Shown piece by piece: positions 1-8,862 of a stretch of 64,000 nucleotides of DNA. Positions within the stretch are counted from its first letter, which is position 1. Every line of letters starts with the position of its first letter. The notes below the pieces were generated by a model. The model was not told where the DNA came from and made no database searches. It worked only from the letters and a program-made list of their open reading frames with translations. A program made the position numbers and the translations under genes. This DNA is from Flavobacterium sp. J27 (GTDB lineage Bacteria; Bacteroidota; Bacteroidia; Flavobacteriales; Flavobacteriaceae), in contig NZ_PJQW01000005.1 in NCBI RefSeq assembly GCF_004303025.1, positions 64,611-128,610 on the forward strand, written 5' to 3'.

Positions 1-441
1 TATACTGAAGGCATTTGTCTCAATTTTTCGCATAAAAAATTAAAAGAATTAATTACTGCCGAAGATATAGAAAGAGCTTGTGAAAAAGAAAAAATTGAAA
101 TCAAAGAAGGCGATACAGTTTTGTTTTATACCAATCATTATAATGTGTATTTCGGAACTGAAAACTGGCCAAACGGTCCTGGTTTAACAGCAGAAGCAAC
201 CCGATGGTTAGGCTCAAAAAAAATAGCTGCTTTTGGTGTGGAAACCATGTCCCCTGGAATACCTAAAGTAACCAATAGAGAAGTACATCAAATATGCGGC
301 GAAATGGGTTTTACTCACTATGAAAACATGATTAATCTGGACCAATTGATCTCAAGAGGTCGTTTTCGTTTCATTGCCCTACCTTTAAAAATAAAAGGCG
401 GAACTGGCTCACCAGTAAGAGCTATAGCCGTTTTTGAATAA
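1..441 (+). CDS. Cyclase family protein (kynurenine-formamidase-like), 5' truncated
   Basis: The reading frame is open from the first base, so the gene starts before the window; 146 C-terminal residues are visible. They match the C-terminal half of the cyclase/kynurenine formamidase family (PF04199): a strand ending in VLFYTN, a central GLTAEATRWL segment and the typical ending with PLKIKGGTGSPVRA. Members are metal-dependent hydrolases that open amide or lactone rings. The metal-binding HxGTHxDxPxH motif would lie upstream and cannot be checked. It is followed after 15 bp by an HD-domain gene on the same strand, so the two are probably cotranscribed. The substrate cannot be told from this fragment. 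Confidence 0.8.
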   Translation, partial: YTEGICLNFSHKKLKELITAEDIERACEKEKIEIKEGDTVLFYTNHYNVYFGTENWPNGPGLTAEATRWLGSKKIAAFGVETMSPGIPKVTNREVHQICGEMGFTHYENMINLDQLISRGRFRFIALPLKIKGGTGSPVRAIAVFE

Positions 442-456
442 TAGAAATTAAAAGAT

Positions 457-1101
457 ATGTCTGTAATAGATACTACCATTCTTTTTGTAAAAGAACAACT
501 CCAAAACGCTGAAGGCGGTCATGATTGGTTTCACATTGAAAGAGTGTATAAAAATGCATTACTATTGGCGAAAGAAGAAAACTGCAATCTAGAAATAGTA
601 AAATTAGGCGCTTTATTACATGACATTGCTGATAGTAAATTTCATCATGGAGATGAAACCGTTGGTCCTAAAGTAGCGCGAGATTTTTTAGTTAGCCAAA
701 ATGTTGCAGAAGAAACTATTACAGCTGTAATTGCCATTGTTGAAAATATTTCTTTTAAAGGAGGTAATTTTGAAAAAATATATACTTCAAAAGAATTAGA
801 AATTATACAAGATGCTGACCGATTGGATGCTTTAGGTGCTATTGGAATAGCACGTACTTTTAATTATGGTGGTTTTAAAAATAGAGCCATTTATGATCCA
901 AATATTCAACCTAATCTTAATATGAGTAAAGAAGAGTATAAGAAAAGTGAAGCGCCTACCTTAAATCATTTCTACGAAAAACTATTGCTTTTAAAAGATA
1001 AAATGAATACCAAAACGGGTAAAAAAATTGCTGCTGAAAGACATCACTTTATGGAACTATTTTTAGCTCAATTTTATGCCGAATGGGAAGGCGAAAAATA
1101 A
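457..1101 (+). CDS. HD domain phosphohydrolase
   Basis: This 214-residue soluble protein carries the HD metal-dependent phosphohydrolase signature: His26 in HIERV, the His55-Asp56 doublet in LLHDIAD, and the later QDADRLDALGAIG segment (residues 118-128) that supplies the last ligand and is typical of the YedJ/YpgQ-type subgroup. Members of this subgroup hydrolyse nucleotides or similar phosphates; the substrate here is unknown. The start is the first ATG after the upstream stop, 15 bp downstream of the cyclase gene, which suggests one transcript. A strong hairpin follows immediately after the stop. I am sure of the fold and unsure of the substrate. Confidence 0.9.
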   Translation: MSVIDTTILFVKEQLQNAEGGHDWFHIERVYKNALLLAKEENCNLEIVKLGALLHDIADSKFHHGDETVGPKVARDFLVSQNVAEETITAVIAIVENISFKGGNFEKIYTSKELEIIQDADRLDALGAIGIARTFNYGGFKNRAIYDPNIQPNLNMSKEEYKKSEAPTLNHFYEKLLLLKDKMNTKTGKKIAAERHHFMELFLAQFYAEWEGEK

Positions 1102-1103
1102 TG

Positions 1104-1136
1104 AAAAAAGCGGTTAAAAATATAACCGCTTTTTTA
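1104..1136. terminator. Bidirectional hairpin terminator
   Basis: A 12-bp perfect stem (AAAAAGCGGTTA paired with its complement) with a short A/T loop is flanked by runs of A on one side and T on the other. It therefore can terminate the plus-strand cyclase/HD unit and the convergent minus-strand enoyl-CoA hydratase gene. Confidence 0.85.
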
Positions 1137-1155
1137 TGATATTAGATGTACTTTT

Positions 1156-1926
1156 TTATTTAAAGTTCGCTTTTCTTTTTTCTAAGAAAGCTGTGGTTCC
1201 TTCTTTAAAATCATCAGTTCCAAAACAAGCTCCAAAATTTTCAATTTCAACTTGATATCCATTGGTACCATCTTCAAAATTAGCATTAATAGCTTTAATG
1301 GCTTTAGCGATAGCAGTACTGGAGTTTTTAGTGATTTTTGCTGCAATTTCTTTCGCAAAAGAAAGTAATTCTGCTTGTTCTACCACATGGTTAACTAACC
1401 CATAATGCAGTGCTGCAGAGGCATCAATCATACTCGCTGTCATGATCATTTCCATCGCTCTTCCTTTTCCAACCAATTGTGTTAATCTTTGCGTTCCTCC
1501 ATAACCAGGAATTACTCCTAAAGTTACTTCTGGTAAGCCCATTTTAGCATTCGTTGAAGCAATTCTAAAATGACAAGCCATAGCTAATTCTAAACCGCCT
1601 CCTAAAGCAAAACCATTCACAGCCGCTAATACTGGTGTGGTTAAATTTTGTACAAAATCAAATAGTAGTTCTTGTCCTTTTGCGGCTAGTTTACCTCCTT
1701 CTGATACAGAAAAATTGGCAAACTCAGAAATATCTGCACCTGCAACAAAGGCTTTTTCTCCACTTCCTGTTAAAATAATAGCTTTTATTGCTATATCATC
1801 ATTTAACATCTTAAATGCTTCATGTAGTTCTAAAATGGTTGCTTTGTTTAAAGCATTTAATTTTTCTGGTCTGTTAATGGTAATAATAGCTAAGTTGTCT
1901 GATTTGTCAATTAAAATGTTTTCCAT
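1156..1926 (-). CDS. Enoyl-CoA hydratase/isomerase family protein
   Basis: This 256-residue crotonase-fold protein has the family's usual length. The oxyanion-hole segments are visible: AFVAGADI (59-66) and the glycine-rich ALGGGLELA (107-115). The two catalytic glutamates are present as Glu113 and Glu133, twenty residues apart as in mammalian crotonase (Glu144/Glu164). It should therefore hydrate short-chain trans-2-enoyl-CoA to 3-hydroxyacyl-CoA, as in fatty-acid, amino-acid or butyrate metabolism. It lies 32 bp downstream of a sensor kinase gene on the same strand, with no other beta-oxidation genes nearby, so its specific pathway is not evident. A short-chain enoyl-CoA hydratase is the best name. 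Confidence 0.92.
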   Translation of the reverse strand: MENILIDKSDNLAIITINRPEKLNALNKATILELHEAFKMLNDDIAIKAIILTGSGEKAFVAGADISEFANFSVSEGGKLAAKGQELLFDFVQNLTTPVLAAVNGFALGGGLELAMACHFRIASTNAKMGLPEVTLGVIPGYGGTQRLTQLVGKGRAMEMIMTASMIDASAALHYGLVNHVVEQAELLSFAKEIAAKITKNSSTAIAKAIKAINANFEDGTNGYQVEIENFGACFGTDDFKEGTTAFLEKRKANFK

Positions 1927-1958
1927 TTTTTGGTATGTTGTTTTTAAGTATTTTTATT

Positions 1959-3443
1959 CTAACTAATTTCTTGGTTTTCTGTTATTGGGAATGTTACAAA
2001 GAATGTTGTTCCTTCTCCTTCTTTGCTCTCAAATGTAATGGTCCCGTTGTAATTTTCAATGATATTTTTTATGATAGCCAGCCCTAATCCCATACCACTA
2101 GATTTTGTGGTAAACTTTGGCTCAAAAATGCGTGCCTTATTTATATCCGAAATTCCTTTACCATTATCATCCACAGAAATAATCACATTATTTTCATTGC
2201 TATATACTTTTACAAAGATAATTTTATACTCTTGTTCTTCTGGAATTGCCTGAATCGCATTTTTAACTAAATTAGTTATTACCCTTATTAATTGAGTTCT
2301 ATCTAAACTCGCAATAATTTCTTCATCAGAAAAACTAAAATGGATAAAATCTTCATTAAAAATATCTAAAGCTAATTGCACCACCTTCACTACATTTAGC
2401 GTTTCGTTTTGCTGTGCAGGCATAGATGCAAAATTTGAAAAAGCACTAGCCACGGCACTCATGGTATCTATTTGCTGGATTAAGGTTTTAGCAAAATCAT
2501 CTAATTTCTCTTTTGCTTTGGCGTCATTTACATCAAATCTTCTTTGATAACTTTGCACCGTTAAACGCATTGGTGTTAATGGATTTTTAATTTCATGAGC
2601 CACTTGTTTTGCCATCTCTCTCCAAGCTTGTTCTCTTTCACTTTGAGCTAATTTAGTAGCGCTATCTTCTAATTTATCAACCATATTATTATATGATTCA
2701 ATCAGCAAATTAATTTCTTTACTACTTTCGTCGAGTTCAATTTTTTGATTTTGCTGATTAAAATTAGTCTCTTGAATTTTATCTGATATTATTTTTAAAG
2801 ATTTGGTAATATAACTCGATAAAAAATAAGACAAAAAAATCGAAATTAACAACATTACAAAATACACTTGCCCAAATCGAATTAAAAAATTTTTTATTTC
2901 ATTGTCATAAAACTCAGTGTCTTCCTCGTATGGAAGGTTTAAAATAGCCAAAGGTTTAAATTTATTGTCTTTAATATAACAATATGAAGAACGATAGGGT
3001 AATCCATCAATTTTAGTAAATTCTACATATCGTTTGTCTATAGTTCCTTGTAATATTTTAAGTGTGGAAGCATTTATTTCTGGTCGAATGCTATCCATTT
3101 GAAAAACTGGTTTTGAAGAAATAATTAAATTTCCTTTAAGGTCAAAAAAATTAATTTCTAAACTATGAATATCAGCAATTTCATGTATTTTTTCTTTAAA
3201 AATATATTGAATATTTTCAGTAGTAAGCGGAAAACTGGTATTATTTAAAATGTAATTTATGTTTTCAATAATGGCATTTTCCTTTCGTTCTAAACGATCC
3301 TGATGATATTCACGTGCTTCTTTTTTAAATTGATAGTACGAAACAAATGCTATTAAAATAGAAGCAATTAAAGTTAAGAATATCATCGATAAAAATATTC
3401 TTAACCGTAACGAAATATGCTTTATATTAAAAATTGCGTACAC
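1959..3443 (-). CDS. Membrane sensor histidine kinase (HAMP, NtrY-like)
   Basis: This 494-residue protein has an N-terminal membrane helix (about 14-36), an extracytoplasmic sensor region of about 150 residues and a second helix (about 190-212). A HAMP linker follows, then a HisKA dimerisation domain with the phospho-acceptor His283 in VAHEIKNPLTPMRL, and a C-terminal HATPase with an N box (NLVKNAIQA), a G1 box (DDNGKGI) and a G2 box (GMGLGLAI). The KNPLTP wording and domain order resemble NtrY-type kinases. No response regulator lies beside it, so its partner is encoded elsewhere. It ends 4 bp before HemJ's 3' side and may share a transcript with the upstream genes. Confidence 0.92.
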   Translation of the reverse strand: MYAIFNIKHISLRLRIFLSMIFLTLIASILIAFVSYYQFKKEAREYHQDRLERKENAIIENINYILNNTSFPLTTENIQYIFKEKIHEIADIHSLEINFFDLKGNLIISSKPVFQMDSIRPEINASTLKILQGTIDKRYVEFTKIDGLPYRSSYCYIKDNKFKPLAILNLPYEEDTEFYDNEIKNFLIRFGQVYFVMLLISIFLSYFLSSYITKSLKIISDKIQETNFNQQNQKIELDESSKEINLLIESYNNMVDKLEDSATKLAQSEREQAWREMAKQVAHEIKNPLTPMRLTVQSYQRRFDVNDAKAKEKLDDFAKTLIQQIDTMSAVASAFSNFASMPAQQNETLNVVKVVQLALDIFNEDFIHFSFSDEEIIASLDRTQLIRVITNLVKNAIQAIPEEQEYKIIFVKVYSNENNVIISVDDNGKGISDINKARIFEPKFTTKSSGMGLGLAIIKNIIENYNGTITFESKEGEGTTFFVTFPITENQEIS

Positions 3444-3447
3444 TTTT

Positions 3448-4002
3448 TTATTTTTCTTTAGTATTTTCTCGAATGCGTTTATAGAGTTTAAATCCTAACA
3501 TAATTAGTATAGAAAAAACCAGTATGCCAATAGTTCCGTAGATCCAGCTCATTTCATTTTTGACAATTACTAAAAAAACGATAGCAAATAGAATGATGGT
3601 GGCTCCTTCATTCCAAATTCTAAAAAAATTAGAACTATGTTTTACTTTATTCTTTTGTAATTGCTTAAAAATTTGATGGCATTTTCCATGATAGATATAC
3701 AACAACAAAACAAATGCCAATTTGATATGCATCCAAGATTGGGTTAACCAAATTTCTCCAGATTTTGTAAAAAACAACATCCAAAATGCAAAAATACTAG
3801 CTAAAATAGCACTTGGCCAAGTAATAATATACCATAAACGATATTGCATTAATTGATATTGTTTAATTAGAATATCTTGTTCTGGTTGCTCCTTCTGCTT
3901 GGCTTCCGCATGATAAACAAATAGTCTAACCATATAAAACAAGCCCGCAAACCATGTAATAACAAATATTAAATGTAATGCTTTTATATAATTATATTCC
4001 AT
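3448..4002 (-). CDS. hemJ: HemJ-type protoporphyrinogen IX oxidase (CopD family)
   Basis: This 184-residue membrane protein with four or more predicted helices matches the HemJ/UPF0093 family. It shows the conserved N-terminal KALHLIFVITWFAGLFY segment with His10, Arg26 and His31, and a second histidine cluster in the HIKLAFVLLLYIYHGKCH region. HemJ oxidises protoporphyrinogen IX to protoporphyrin IX in the cytoplasmic membrane, the step before ferrochelatase. The call is supported by context: hemH lies 1.3 kb upstream on the same strand and the rest of the pathway follows divergently. Its start overlaps the upstream MATE gene by 11 bp, indicating translational coupling. No HemG or HemY is visible, so this is probably the oxidase of the pathway. 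Confidence 0.88.
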   Translation of the reverse strand: MEYNYIKALHLIFVITWFAGLFYMVRLFVYHAEAKQKEQPEQDILIKQYQLMQYRLWYIITWPSAILASIFAFWMLFFTKSGEIWLTQSWMHIKLAFVLLLYIYHGKCHQIFKQLQKNKVKHSSNFFRIWNEGATIILFAIVFLVIVKNEMSWIYGTIGILVFSILIMLGFKLYKRIRENTKEK

Positions 4003-5344
4003 CTTGTAAAAATGTTAATTTTCGATTCATTTCTCTTTTTAAAAAGAATCCTGTTACTAATGTAGATAAAATATCGGCTATTGGAAAGGCAATCCAAACT
4101 CCAAAAATACCATATATATTTGGTAAAACTAAAATTAAAGGGATTAAGAAAAAACCTTGTTTTGTTAACGTTAATAAAAGAGCAGGAATGGCTTTCCCTG
4201 CTGCTTGAAAATAAGCAGCTCCTATTAATTGAATCGCAATAATTGGTGATGCAGCAAAAACCAAACGTAACGCATTTGGGGTTTCTTTAATGATGGTAGA
4301 ATCTTTAGAAAAAATAGCTACAATTGGTTCTGCAAAAATTAATATTGCAATAAAAATTACGGTTGCTAAACCAGCAGCCCATTTTACAGAAGTAGAAATC
4401 GTTTCACTAACACGTACATAATTTTTAGCTCCATAATTATATCCAGCAATAGGTAAAAAGCCTTGAGTAACTCCTAAAATAGGAAATAATGCAAACATCA
4501 ACATCCTACTTATAATACCATATATTGCTACCGAAATTTCTCCACCGTGAATAAACAACGTATGATTTAAAATAATAGATAAAATAGCCACAACTCCTTG
4601 TCTTGCAAAAGTTACAAATCCTAAAGAGGAAATTTCAGAGACAATTTTATACTTAAAAGTATAATGATGCCATTGGGGTTTTAATTCACTTTTAAAAATA
4701 AAAAACCATAAAATAAATGCAAAACACATAAAATAGGATAAGGAGGTAGCTAAAGCAGCACCAAACATTCCTAAATTGAGAGTTTTAATAAAAATAATAT
4801 CTAAAATAATGTTTCCAAAAGCAGGAATAATCATGGCAATCATAGCAAATTTTGGTTTTCCTTCTGCTCTTATTACTGTATTTCCCATCATACACAAACC
4901 TAAAAATGGGACTCCATATAAAACTGGAATAAAAAACGCCATGGCTGGTTTCATTATTTCGCCATTAGCTCCAAATAGTAATAATACTTCCTTAGAATAA
5001 AACAAACCAATTACCACAGAAATTATGGCCAAGCCTAATGTCATCATAATCTGATTTCCAAAAGTCTGCAAAGCTTTTTCTCTGTCATTTGCTCCCAATG
5101 CTCTAGAAATGATAGAACTTCCACCAATTCCTAAAGCCATCCCTAAAGAAGAAATTAAAAAAGTAATGGGTAGCACAACAGATACAGCTGCAATAGCTAA
5201 GGAACCTAGCCATTGTCCTACAAAAATAGTGTCTACTAAAATATTAACCGACATAAATAATATTCCAATAGAAGCTGGTACCGATTGCTTGACTAATAAT
5301 TGTTTGATAGGTAATGTGCCTAAATCTGTGGAAGAAACTGCCAT
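3992..5344 (-). CDS. MATE family efflux transporter
   Basis: This 450-residue polytopic protein with about 12 hydrophobic segments matches the MATE (MatE/NorM-like) exporter family. It has the N-terminal LLVKQSVPASIGILF helix, an internal repeat in the second half, and conserved G/P-rich segments such as GVTQGFLPIAGYNYGA. MATE proteins export cationic drugs or metabolites using a Na+ or H+ gradient. It sits between hemH (5 bp upstream) and hemJ (11-bp overlap), so it appears to be cotranscribed with late heme genes. A role in moving porphyrin-related or toxic compounds is possible but is only inferred from position. Confidence 0.92.
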   Translation of the reverse strand: MAVSSTDLGTLPIKQLLVKQSVPASIGILFMSVNILVDTIFVGQWLGSLAIAAVSVVLPITFLISSLGMALGIGGSSIISRALGANDREKALQTFGNQIMMTLGLAIISVVIGLFYSKEVLLLFGANGEIMKPAMAFFIPVLYGVPFLGLCMMGNTVIRAEGKPKFAMIAMIIPAFGNIILDIIFIKTLNLGMFGAALATSLSYFMCFAFILWFFIFKSELKPQWHHYTFKYKIVSEISSLGFVTFARQGVVAILSIILNHTLFIHGGEISVAIYGIISRMLMFALFPILGVTQGFLPIAGYNYGAKNYVRVSETISTSVKWAAGLATVIFIAILIFAEPIVAIFSKDSTIIKETPNALRLVFAASPIIAIQLIGAAYFQAAGKAIPALLLTLTKQGFFLIPLILVLPNIYGIFGVWIAFPIADILSTLVTGFFLKREMNRKLTFLQDGI

Positions 5345-5349
5345 TTTTT

Positions 5350-6378
5350 TTATACTTCAGGTTGTAATGCCCATTGGTCTACCCAACGACTTAATGTTTT
5401 TACCCAATCATCATTATCATTTAAACAAGGTATGTTAAAGAAATTTTCTCCTCCATTTTCTTTAAAACTGTGAGCAGCTTCCATTCCTATTTCTTCTAAT
5501 GTTTCTAAACAATCTGAAACGAAAGCGGGAGTAACGACAGCTAAGTTTTTAATTCCTTTTTGTGCTAATCCATCTATAGTTGCATCCGTATAAGGTTGTA
5601 ACCAAGGATCTTTTCCTAATCTAGATTGAAATGAAGTGCTGTATTTTCCTTCTTCTAGTCCTAAAAAAGTGGCCACTTGTTTTGTTGTTTCATAACATTG
5701 ATGGCGATAACAAAATTCATGTGCTTTAGAAGGTGTATTACAACAACTGCCATCTATTTTACAATGCGATTGAGTAATATCACTTTTTTTAATGTGTCGT
5801 TCTGGAACACCATGATATGAGAAAAGCAAATAATCTGCCTCAAAAGTATCCACTGCCTTTTGAATCGAATTCGATAAATCTCTTATGTAATCTTTTTGAT
5901 TATAAAAAGCGGGTAGAATTGTAAATTCCATGGAAGGAAATTTTTCTTTTCTAATTTTCTCTGCTAATACTAAAATTGTTTCAGTTGTAGCCATAGCAAA
6001 TTGAGGATAAAGTGGCAACAATAAAACTTCAGTAACCCCTTTATCATGTAATTCTTTCAATCCTGTTTCTATACTAGGGTTACCATAACGCATTGCTAAA
6101 GAGATCGGCACACTTACGTTTTCCTGTATTTTATTTTGCAATCTTTTGGACAAAACAATTAGTGGCGAACCTTCTTTCCACCAAATTTTTTTATAAGCTG
6201 CTGCCGATTTTTTTGGTCGGGTATTCAAAATAATTCCTTTTACTAAAAACGCTCTTAATAAGTAGGGAACATCGATTACTCTTTCGTCCATTAAAAACTG
6301 ATCCAAGTATTTTTTTACATCTTTAACTTCTGTACTGTCTGGCGAACCTAAGTTAACTAATAATACTCCTTTTTTCAT
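5350..6378 (-). CDS. hemH: Ferrochelatase
   Basis: This 342-residue protein inserts Fe2+ into protoporphyrin IX to give protoheme, the last pathway step. It shows the N-terminal LLVNLGSP motif, His189 in the SYHGVPERH active-site segment, and the FVSDCLETLEEI segment (286-297) containing the conserved acidic metal-path residue. Compared with the compact E. coli protein, a cysteine-rich stretch follows the active site, with Cys206, 212, 213, 223 and 228. It resembles places where some bacterial ferrochelatases hold a [2Fe-2S] cluster. The gene leads a likely operon with the MATE exporter and hemJ. The start is the ATG giving the canonical N-terminus. Confidence 0.97.
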   Translation of the reverse strand: MKKGVLLVNLGSPDSTEVKDVKKYLDQFLMDERVIDVPYLLRAFLVKGIILNTRPKKSAAAYKKIWWKEGSPLIVLSKRLQNKIQENVSVPISLAMRYGNPSIETGLKELHDKGVTEVLLLPLYPQFAMATTETILVLAEKIRKEKFPSMEFTILPAFYNQKDYIRDLSNSIQKAVDTFEADYLLFSYHGVPERHIKKSDITQSHCKIDGSCCNTPSKAHEFCYRHQCYETTKQVATFLGLEEGKYSTSFQSRLGKDPWLQPYTDATIDGLAQKGIKNLAVVTPAFVSDCLETLEEIGMEAAHSFKENGGENFFNIPCLNDNDDWVKTLSRWVDQWALQPEV

Positions 6379-6502
6379 TTATTTTTATTCTTTCGTAATA
6401 TTGTTTCTATTTGATAAAAGTACCTAATCACACTTTATTCTTGTTACCTTTATCTTCTTTTTTAATTATATCAGTATTGCAAAAAGTAATATTAAAAACT
6501 AA

Positions 6503-7375
6503 TTACACATTTAAATTTAAATTCATTAAATATTTTTTAGGGGTAATCCCAAATTTTTTCTTAAAAGCAGCAATAAAATGACTTGATGTACTATAACCTA
6601 CTTTTAAACCTACTTCATTTACATTATAAGAACCAGAATCTAACATTTTTCTGGCATATTCCATTTTATAATCAAACAGGAAACTATACACACTATCTCC
6701 ATAAATTTGCTTAAAGCCTACTTTCAATTTCTTTAATGTAAGACCTACCTTGTCTGCAAGTTCTTGTAAACCTGGAGGCTCTGCCATATTTTCGATAACA
6801 ATTTCTTTAGCTTTCTTAATTTTCAAAACATTTTCTTCATCTATCAAAAAAGGACAATGTTCTGCATTGGGGTCTTCATTTTGATTGAAATACAAACTCA
6901 TTAATTCATATCCTTTTCCTTTTAAATATAAATTTTTAATGGACGAATTTTGATTATAATGAAAAATCTGGTTTAGAACAATAGCCATAGACGGACTTAT
7001 ATCTTCTTCTCCATAATATTTTTTATCTAAATTTTCCTGACTTAAAAACGGAATCACGTCTGCTTCATTAGAAAATAAAGCATGAAATTTTTTTATCGAA
7101 ATCAACATTGAAATAATCCATGTTTTAGGACTCACTTCTAAATGTAATGGTAATTCCTTTTGAGGATTGTAAAGCAAAAGTGATTTTTCCTCATTTAAAT
7201 CCAATGCATAAGTTCCTTGATTAAAAATAAATTTTGCTTTGCCTTTTACATTAAAGTGAAACTGGATTAATCCAGTTTTTACTTGTTTTTCAACTCGTTC
7301 CATGGTATCTGAGTCATTTTGAAAACGTAGTAAGGTAAAGTCTGGTTCAATTTTTATTTCTTCTAATGAACTCAT
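6503..7375 (-). CDS. AraC family transcriptional regulator
   Basis: This 290-residue regulator has a C-terminal AraC/XylS DNA-binding domain (about 190-288). The first helix-turn-helix is LQELADKVGLTLKKLKVGFK, the second lies in VNEVGLKVGYSTSSHFIAAF, and the family ending FGITPKKYL follows. The N-terminal 180 residues do not show a ligand-binding domain I can name. It lies between hemH and the divergently transcribed hemA, with a 228-bp shared intergenic region. It is thus well placed to control one or both halves of the heme locus, possibly in response to heme or iron; this is inference from position only. Confidence 0.9.
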   Translation of the reverse strand: MSSLEEIKIEPDFTLLRFQNDSDTMERVEKQVKTGLIQFHFNVKGKAKFIFNQGTYALDLNEEKSLLLYNPQKELPLHLEVSPKTWIISMLISIKKFHALFSNEADVIPFLSQENLDKKYYGEEDISPSMAIVLNQIFHYNQNSSIKNLYLKGKGYELMSLYFNQNEDPNAEHCPFLIDEENVLKIKKAKEIVIENMAEPPGLQELADKVGLTLKKLKVGFKQIYGDSVYSFLFDYKMEYARKMLDSGSYNVNEVGLKVGYSTSSHFIAAFKKKFGITPKKYLMNLNLNV

Positions 7376-7468
7376 AGCGTTGTTTTTTTAGTTAAGAAAA
7401 AGCTTTCTTAAATTAAAGTTATTTAGATTGGTTATAAATAAAAAACTTCTCAATAACCAATTTTACTA

Positions 7469-7496
7469 CAAAAATAGTGCAAATACAAAAAACAAA
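7469..7496 (-). promoter_or_regulatory. Candidate Bacteroidota promoter for the AraC regulator gene
   Basis: On the minus strand a TAnnTTTG element (TATTTTTG, at 7476-7469) lies 16 bp from an upstream TTTG (7496-7493). This resembles the Bacteroidota -7/-33 pattern, although the spacer is slightly short. It faces the AraC gene about 95 bp away. Confidence 0.4.
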
Positions 7497-7570
7497 TCAT
7501 AAAATTATTAAAAAATCTGCAATCGACATAAAAAGTACTTTGAGCGTTATTTTTAAAACAATCAGTATAT

Positions 7571-7578
7571 TACTTTTG
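7571..7578 (+). promoter_or_regulatory. Candidate -7 element of the hemA operon
   Basis: TACTTTTG matches the Bacteroidota -7 consensus TAnnTTTG and lies 25 bp before the hemA ATG. No TTTG is found at the usual -33 spacing; the nearest TTG is 28 bp upstream, so this promoter may need an activator such as the divergent AraC protein. Confidence 0.4.
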
Positions 7579-7603
7579 TTTTACTTTTAGGTAAACATAA
7601 TTT

Positions 7604-8851
7604 ATGGAGAACTTTACTGGTATCAAACACACTACATTTTATGCGATTGGTTTAAGCTATAAGAAAGCAGATGCCGAAATGAGAGGAAAATTTAGTTTGA
7701 ATGAAAAAACTAGAAACGATTTATTATTGCAAGCCAAAGCTGAAAATATTGAAAGTCTCTTTGTTATTTCTACTTGTAATCGAACAGAAATCTATGGGTT
7801 TGCAGAACATCCTTTTCAACTGATAAAATTACTTTGTGATAATAGTTTAGGAACTGTTGAAGATTTTCAAAAAATTGCATATGTATACAAAAATAGAGAA
7901 GCTGTAACTCATTTATTTAGAGTAGGCACAGGTTTAGATAGTCAGATTTTAGGCGATTTTGAAATTATTTCACAAATTAAAATTGGTTTTACAGAGAGTA
8001 AAAAATTAGGTTTAGGAAACAGTTATATTGAACGTTTAGTAAATGCGGTTATTCAGGCAAGCAAACGAGTTAAAAATGAAACCGAAATTAGTTCTGGTGC
8101 TACTTCTGTATCTTTTGCTTCTGTTCAATATATAATGAATAACGTTCCTGACATTGGTACTAAGAACATACTCTTATTTGGAACAGGTAAGATCGGTAGA
8201 AATACTTGCGAGAATTTAGTAAAACACACTAAAAACAATCATATTGTTTTAATAAACAGGACCAAAGAAAAAGCAGAAAAAATAGCTGGAAAATTCAATT
8301 TAGTTGTAAAAGAATATGCTAATCTACAATTAGAAATTCAAAAAGCGGATGTTTTAGTAGTTGCCACAGGTGCACAAAACCCTACTATTGATGCTGCCAT
8401 TCTTAACTTGAAAAAGCCTCTTCTTATTTTAGATCTTTCCATACCCAAAAATGTAAATGAAAATGTAACTTCACTTCCACAAGTATCATTAGTCCATTTA
8501 GATTATTTGTCTCAAGTTACTGATGAAACTATAGAAAAAAGAAAAGAACATATTCCTGCTGCTGAAAAAATAATTGATGCCATTGCGGAAGAGTTTATAA
8601 CTTGGTCAAAAGCTAGAAAATTTGCTCCAACAATTCATTCTTTAAAAGAAAAATTAGCAGATATAAAAAAATCTGAATTAAATTATCAAAGAAAGAAAAT
8701 GGATAATTTTAATGAAGAACAAGCTGAAATTATTAGCAATCGTATCATTCAAAAAATTACCACTCATTTTGCCAATCATTTAAAACATGAAAATACTATG
8801 GTAGATGAAAGTATTGAATGGATTGAAAAAGTATTTCAGTTAAACCATTAA
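7604..8851 (+). CDS. hemA: Glutamyl-tRNA reductase
   Basis: This 415-residue enzyme reduces glutamyl-tRNA(Glu) to glutamate-1-semialdehyde with NADPH, the first committed step of C5-pathway tetrapyrrole synthesis. The catalytic cysteine is Cys58 in the STCNRTEIY motif. The LDSQILGDFEI segment, the NADPH-binding LLFGTGKIGRNT and the C-terminal dimerisation region (about 320-415) are all in order, and the length is normal. It is the first gene of an approximately 8-kb plus-strand operon running to hemF and is transcribed divergently from an AraC regulator gene. The next enzyme, HemL, is not in the window. Confidence 0.97.
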   Translation: MENFTGIKHTTFYAIGLSYKKADAEMRGKFSLNEKTRNDLLLQAKAENIESLFVISTCNRTEIYGFAEHPFQLIKLLCDNSLGTVEDFQKIAYVYKNREAVTHLFRVGTGLDSQILGDFEIISQIKIGFTESKKLGLGNSYIERLVNAVIQASKRVKNETEISSGATSVSFASVQYIMNNVPDIGTKNILLFGTGKIGRNTCENLVKHTKNNHIVLINRTKEKAEKIAGKFNLVVKEYANLQLEIQKADVLVVATGAQNPTIDAAILNLKKPLLILDLSIPKNVNENVTSLPQVSLVHLDYLSQVTDETIEKRKEHIPAAEKIIDAIAEEFITWSKARKFAPTIHSLKEKLADIKKSELNYQRKKMDNFNEEQAEIISNRIIQKITTHFANHLKHENTMVDESIEWIEKVFQLNH

Positions 8852-8862
8852 AACAAAACCTT

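Noticed and set aside
1637..1966. Plus-strand open frame of 109 codons
   Set aside because: It is antisense to the enoyl-CoA hydratase gene, has no family resemblance and depends on the complement of a well-supported gene.
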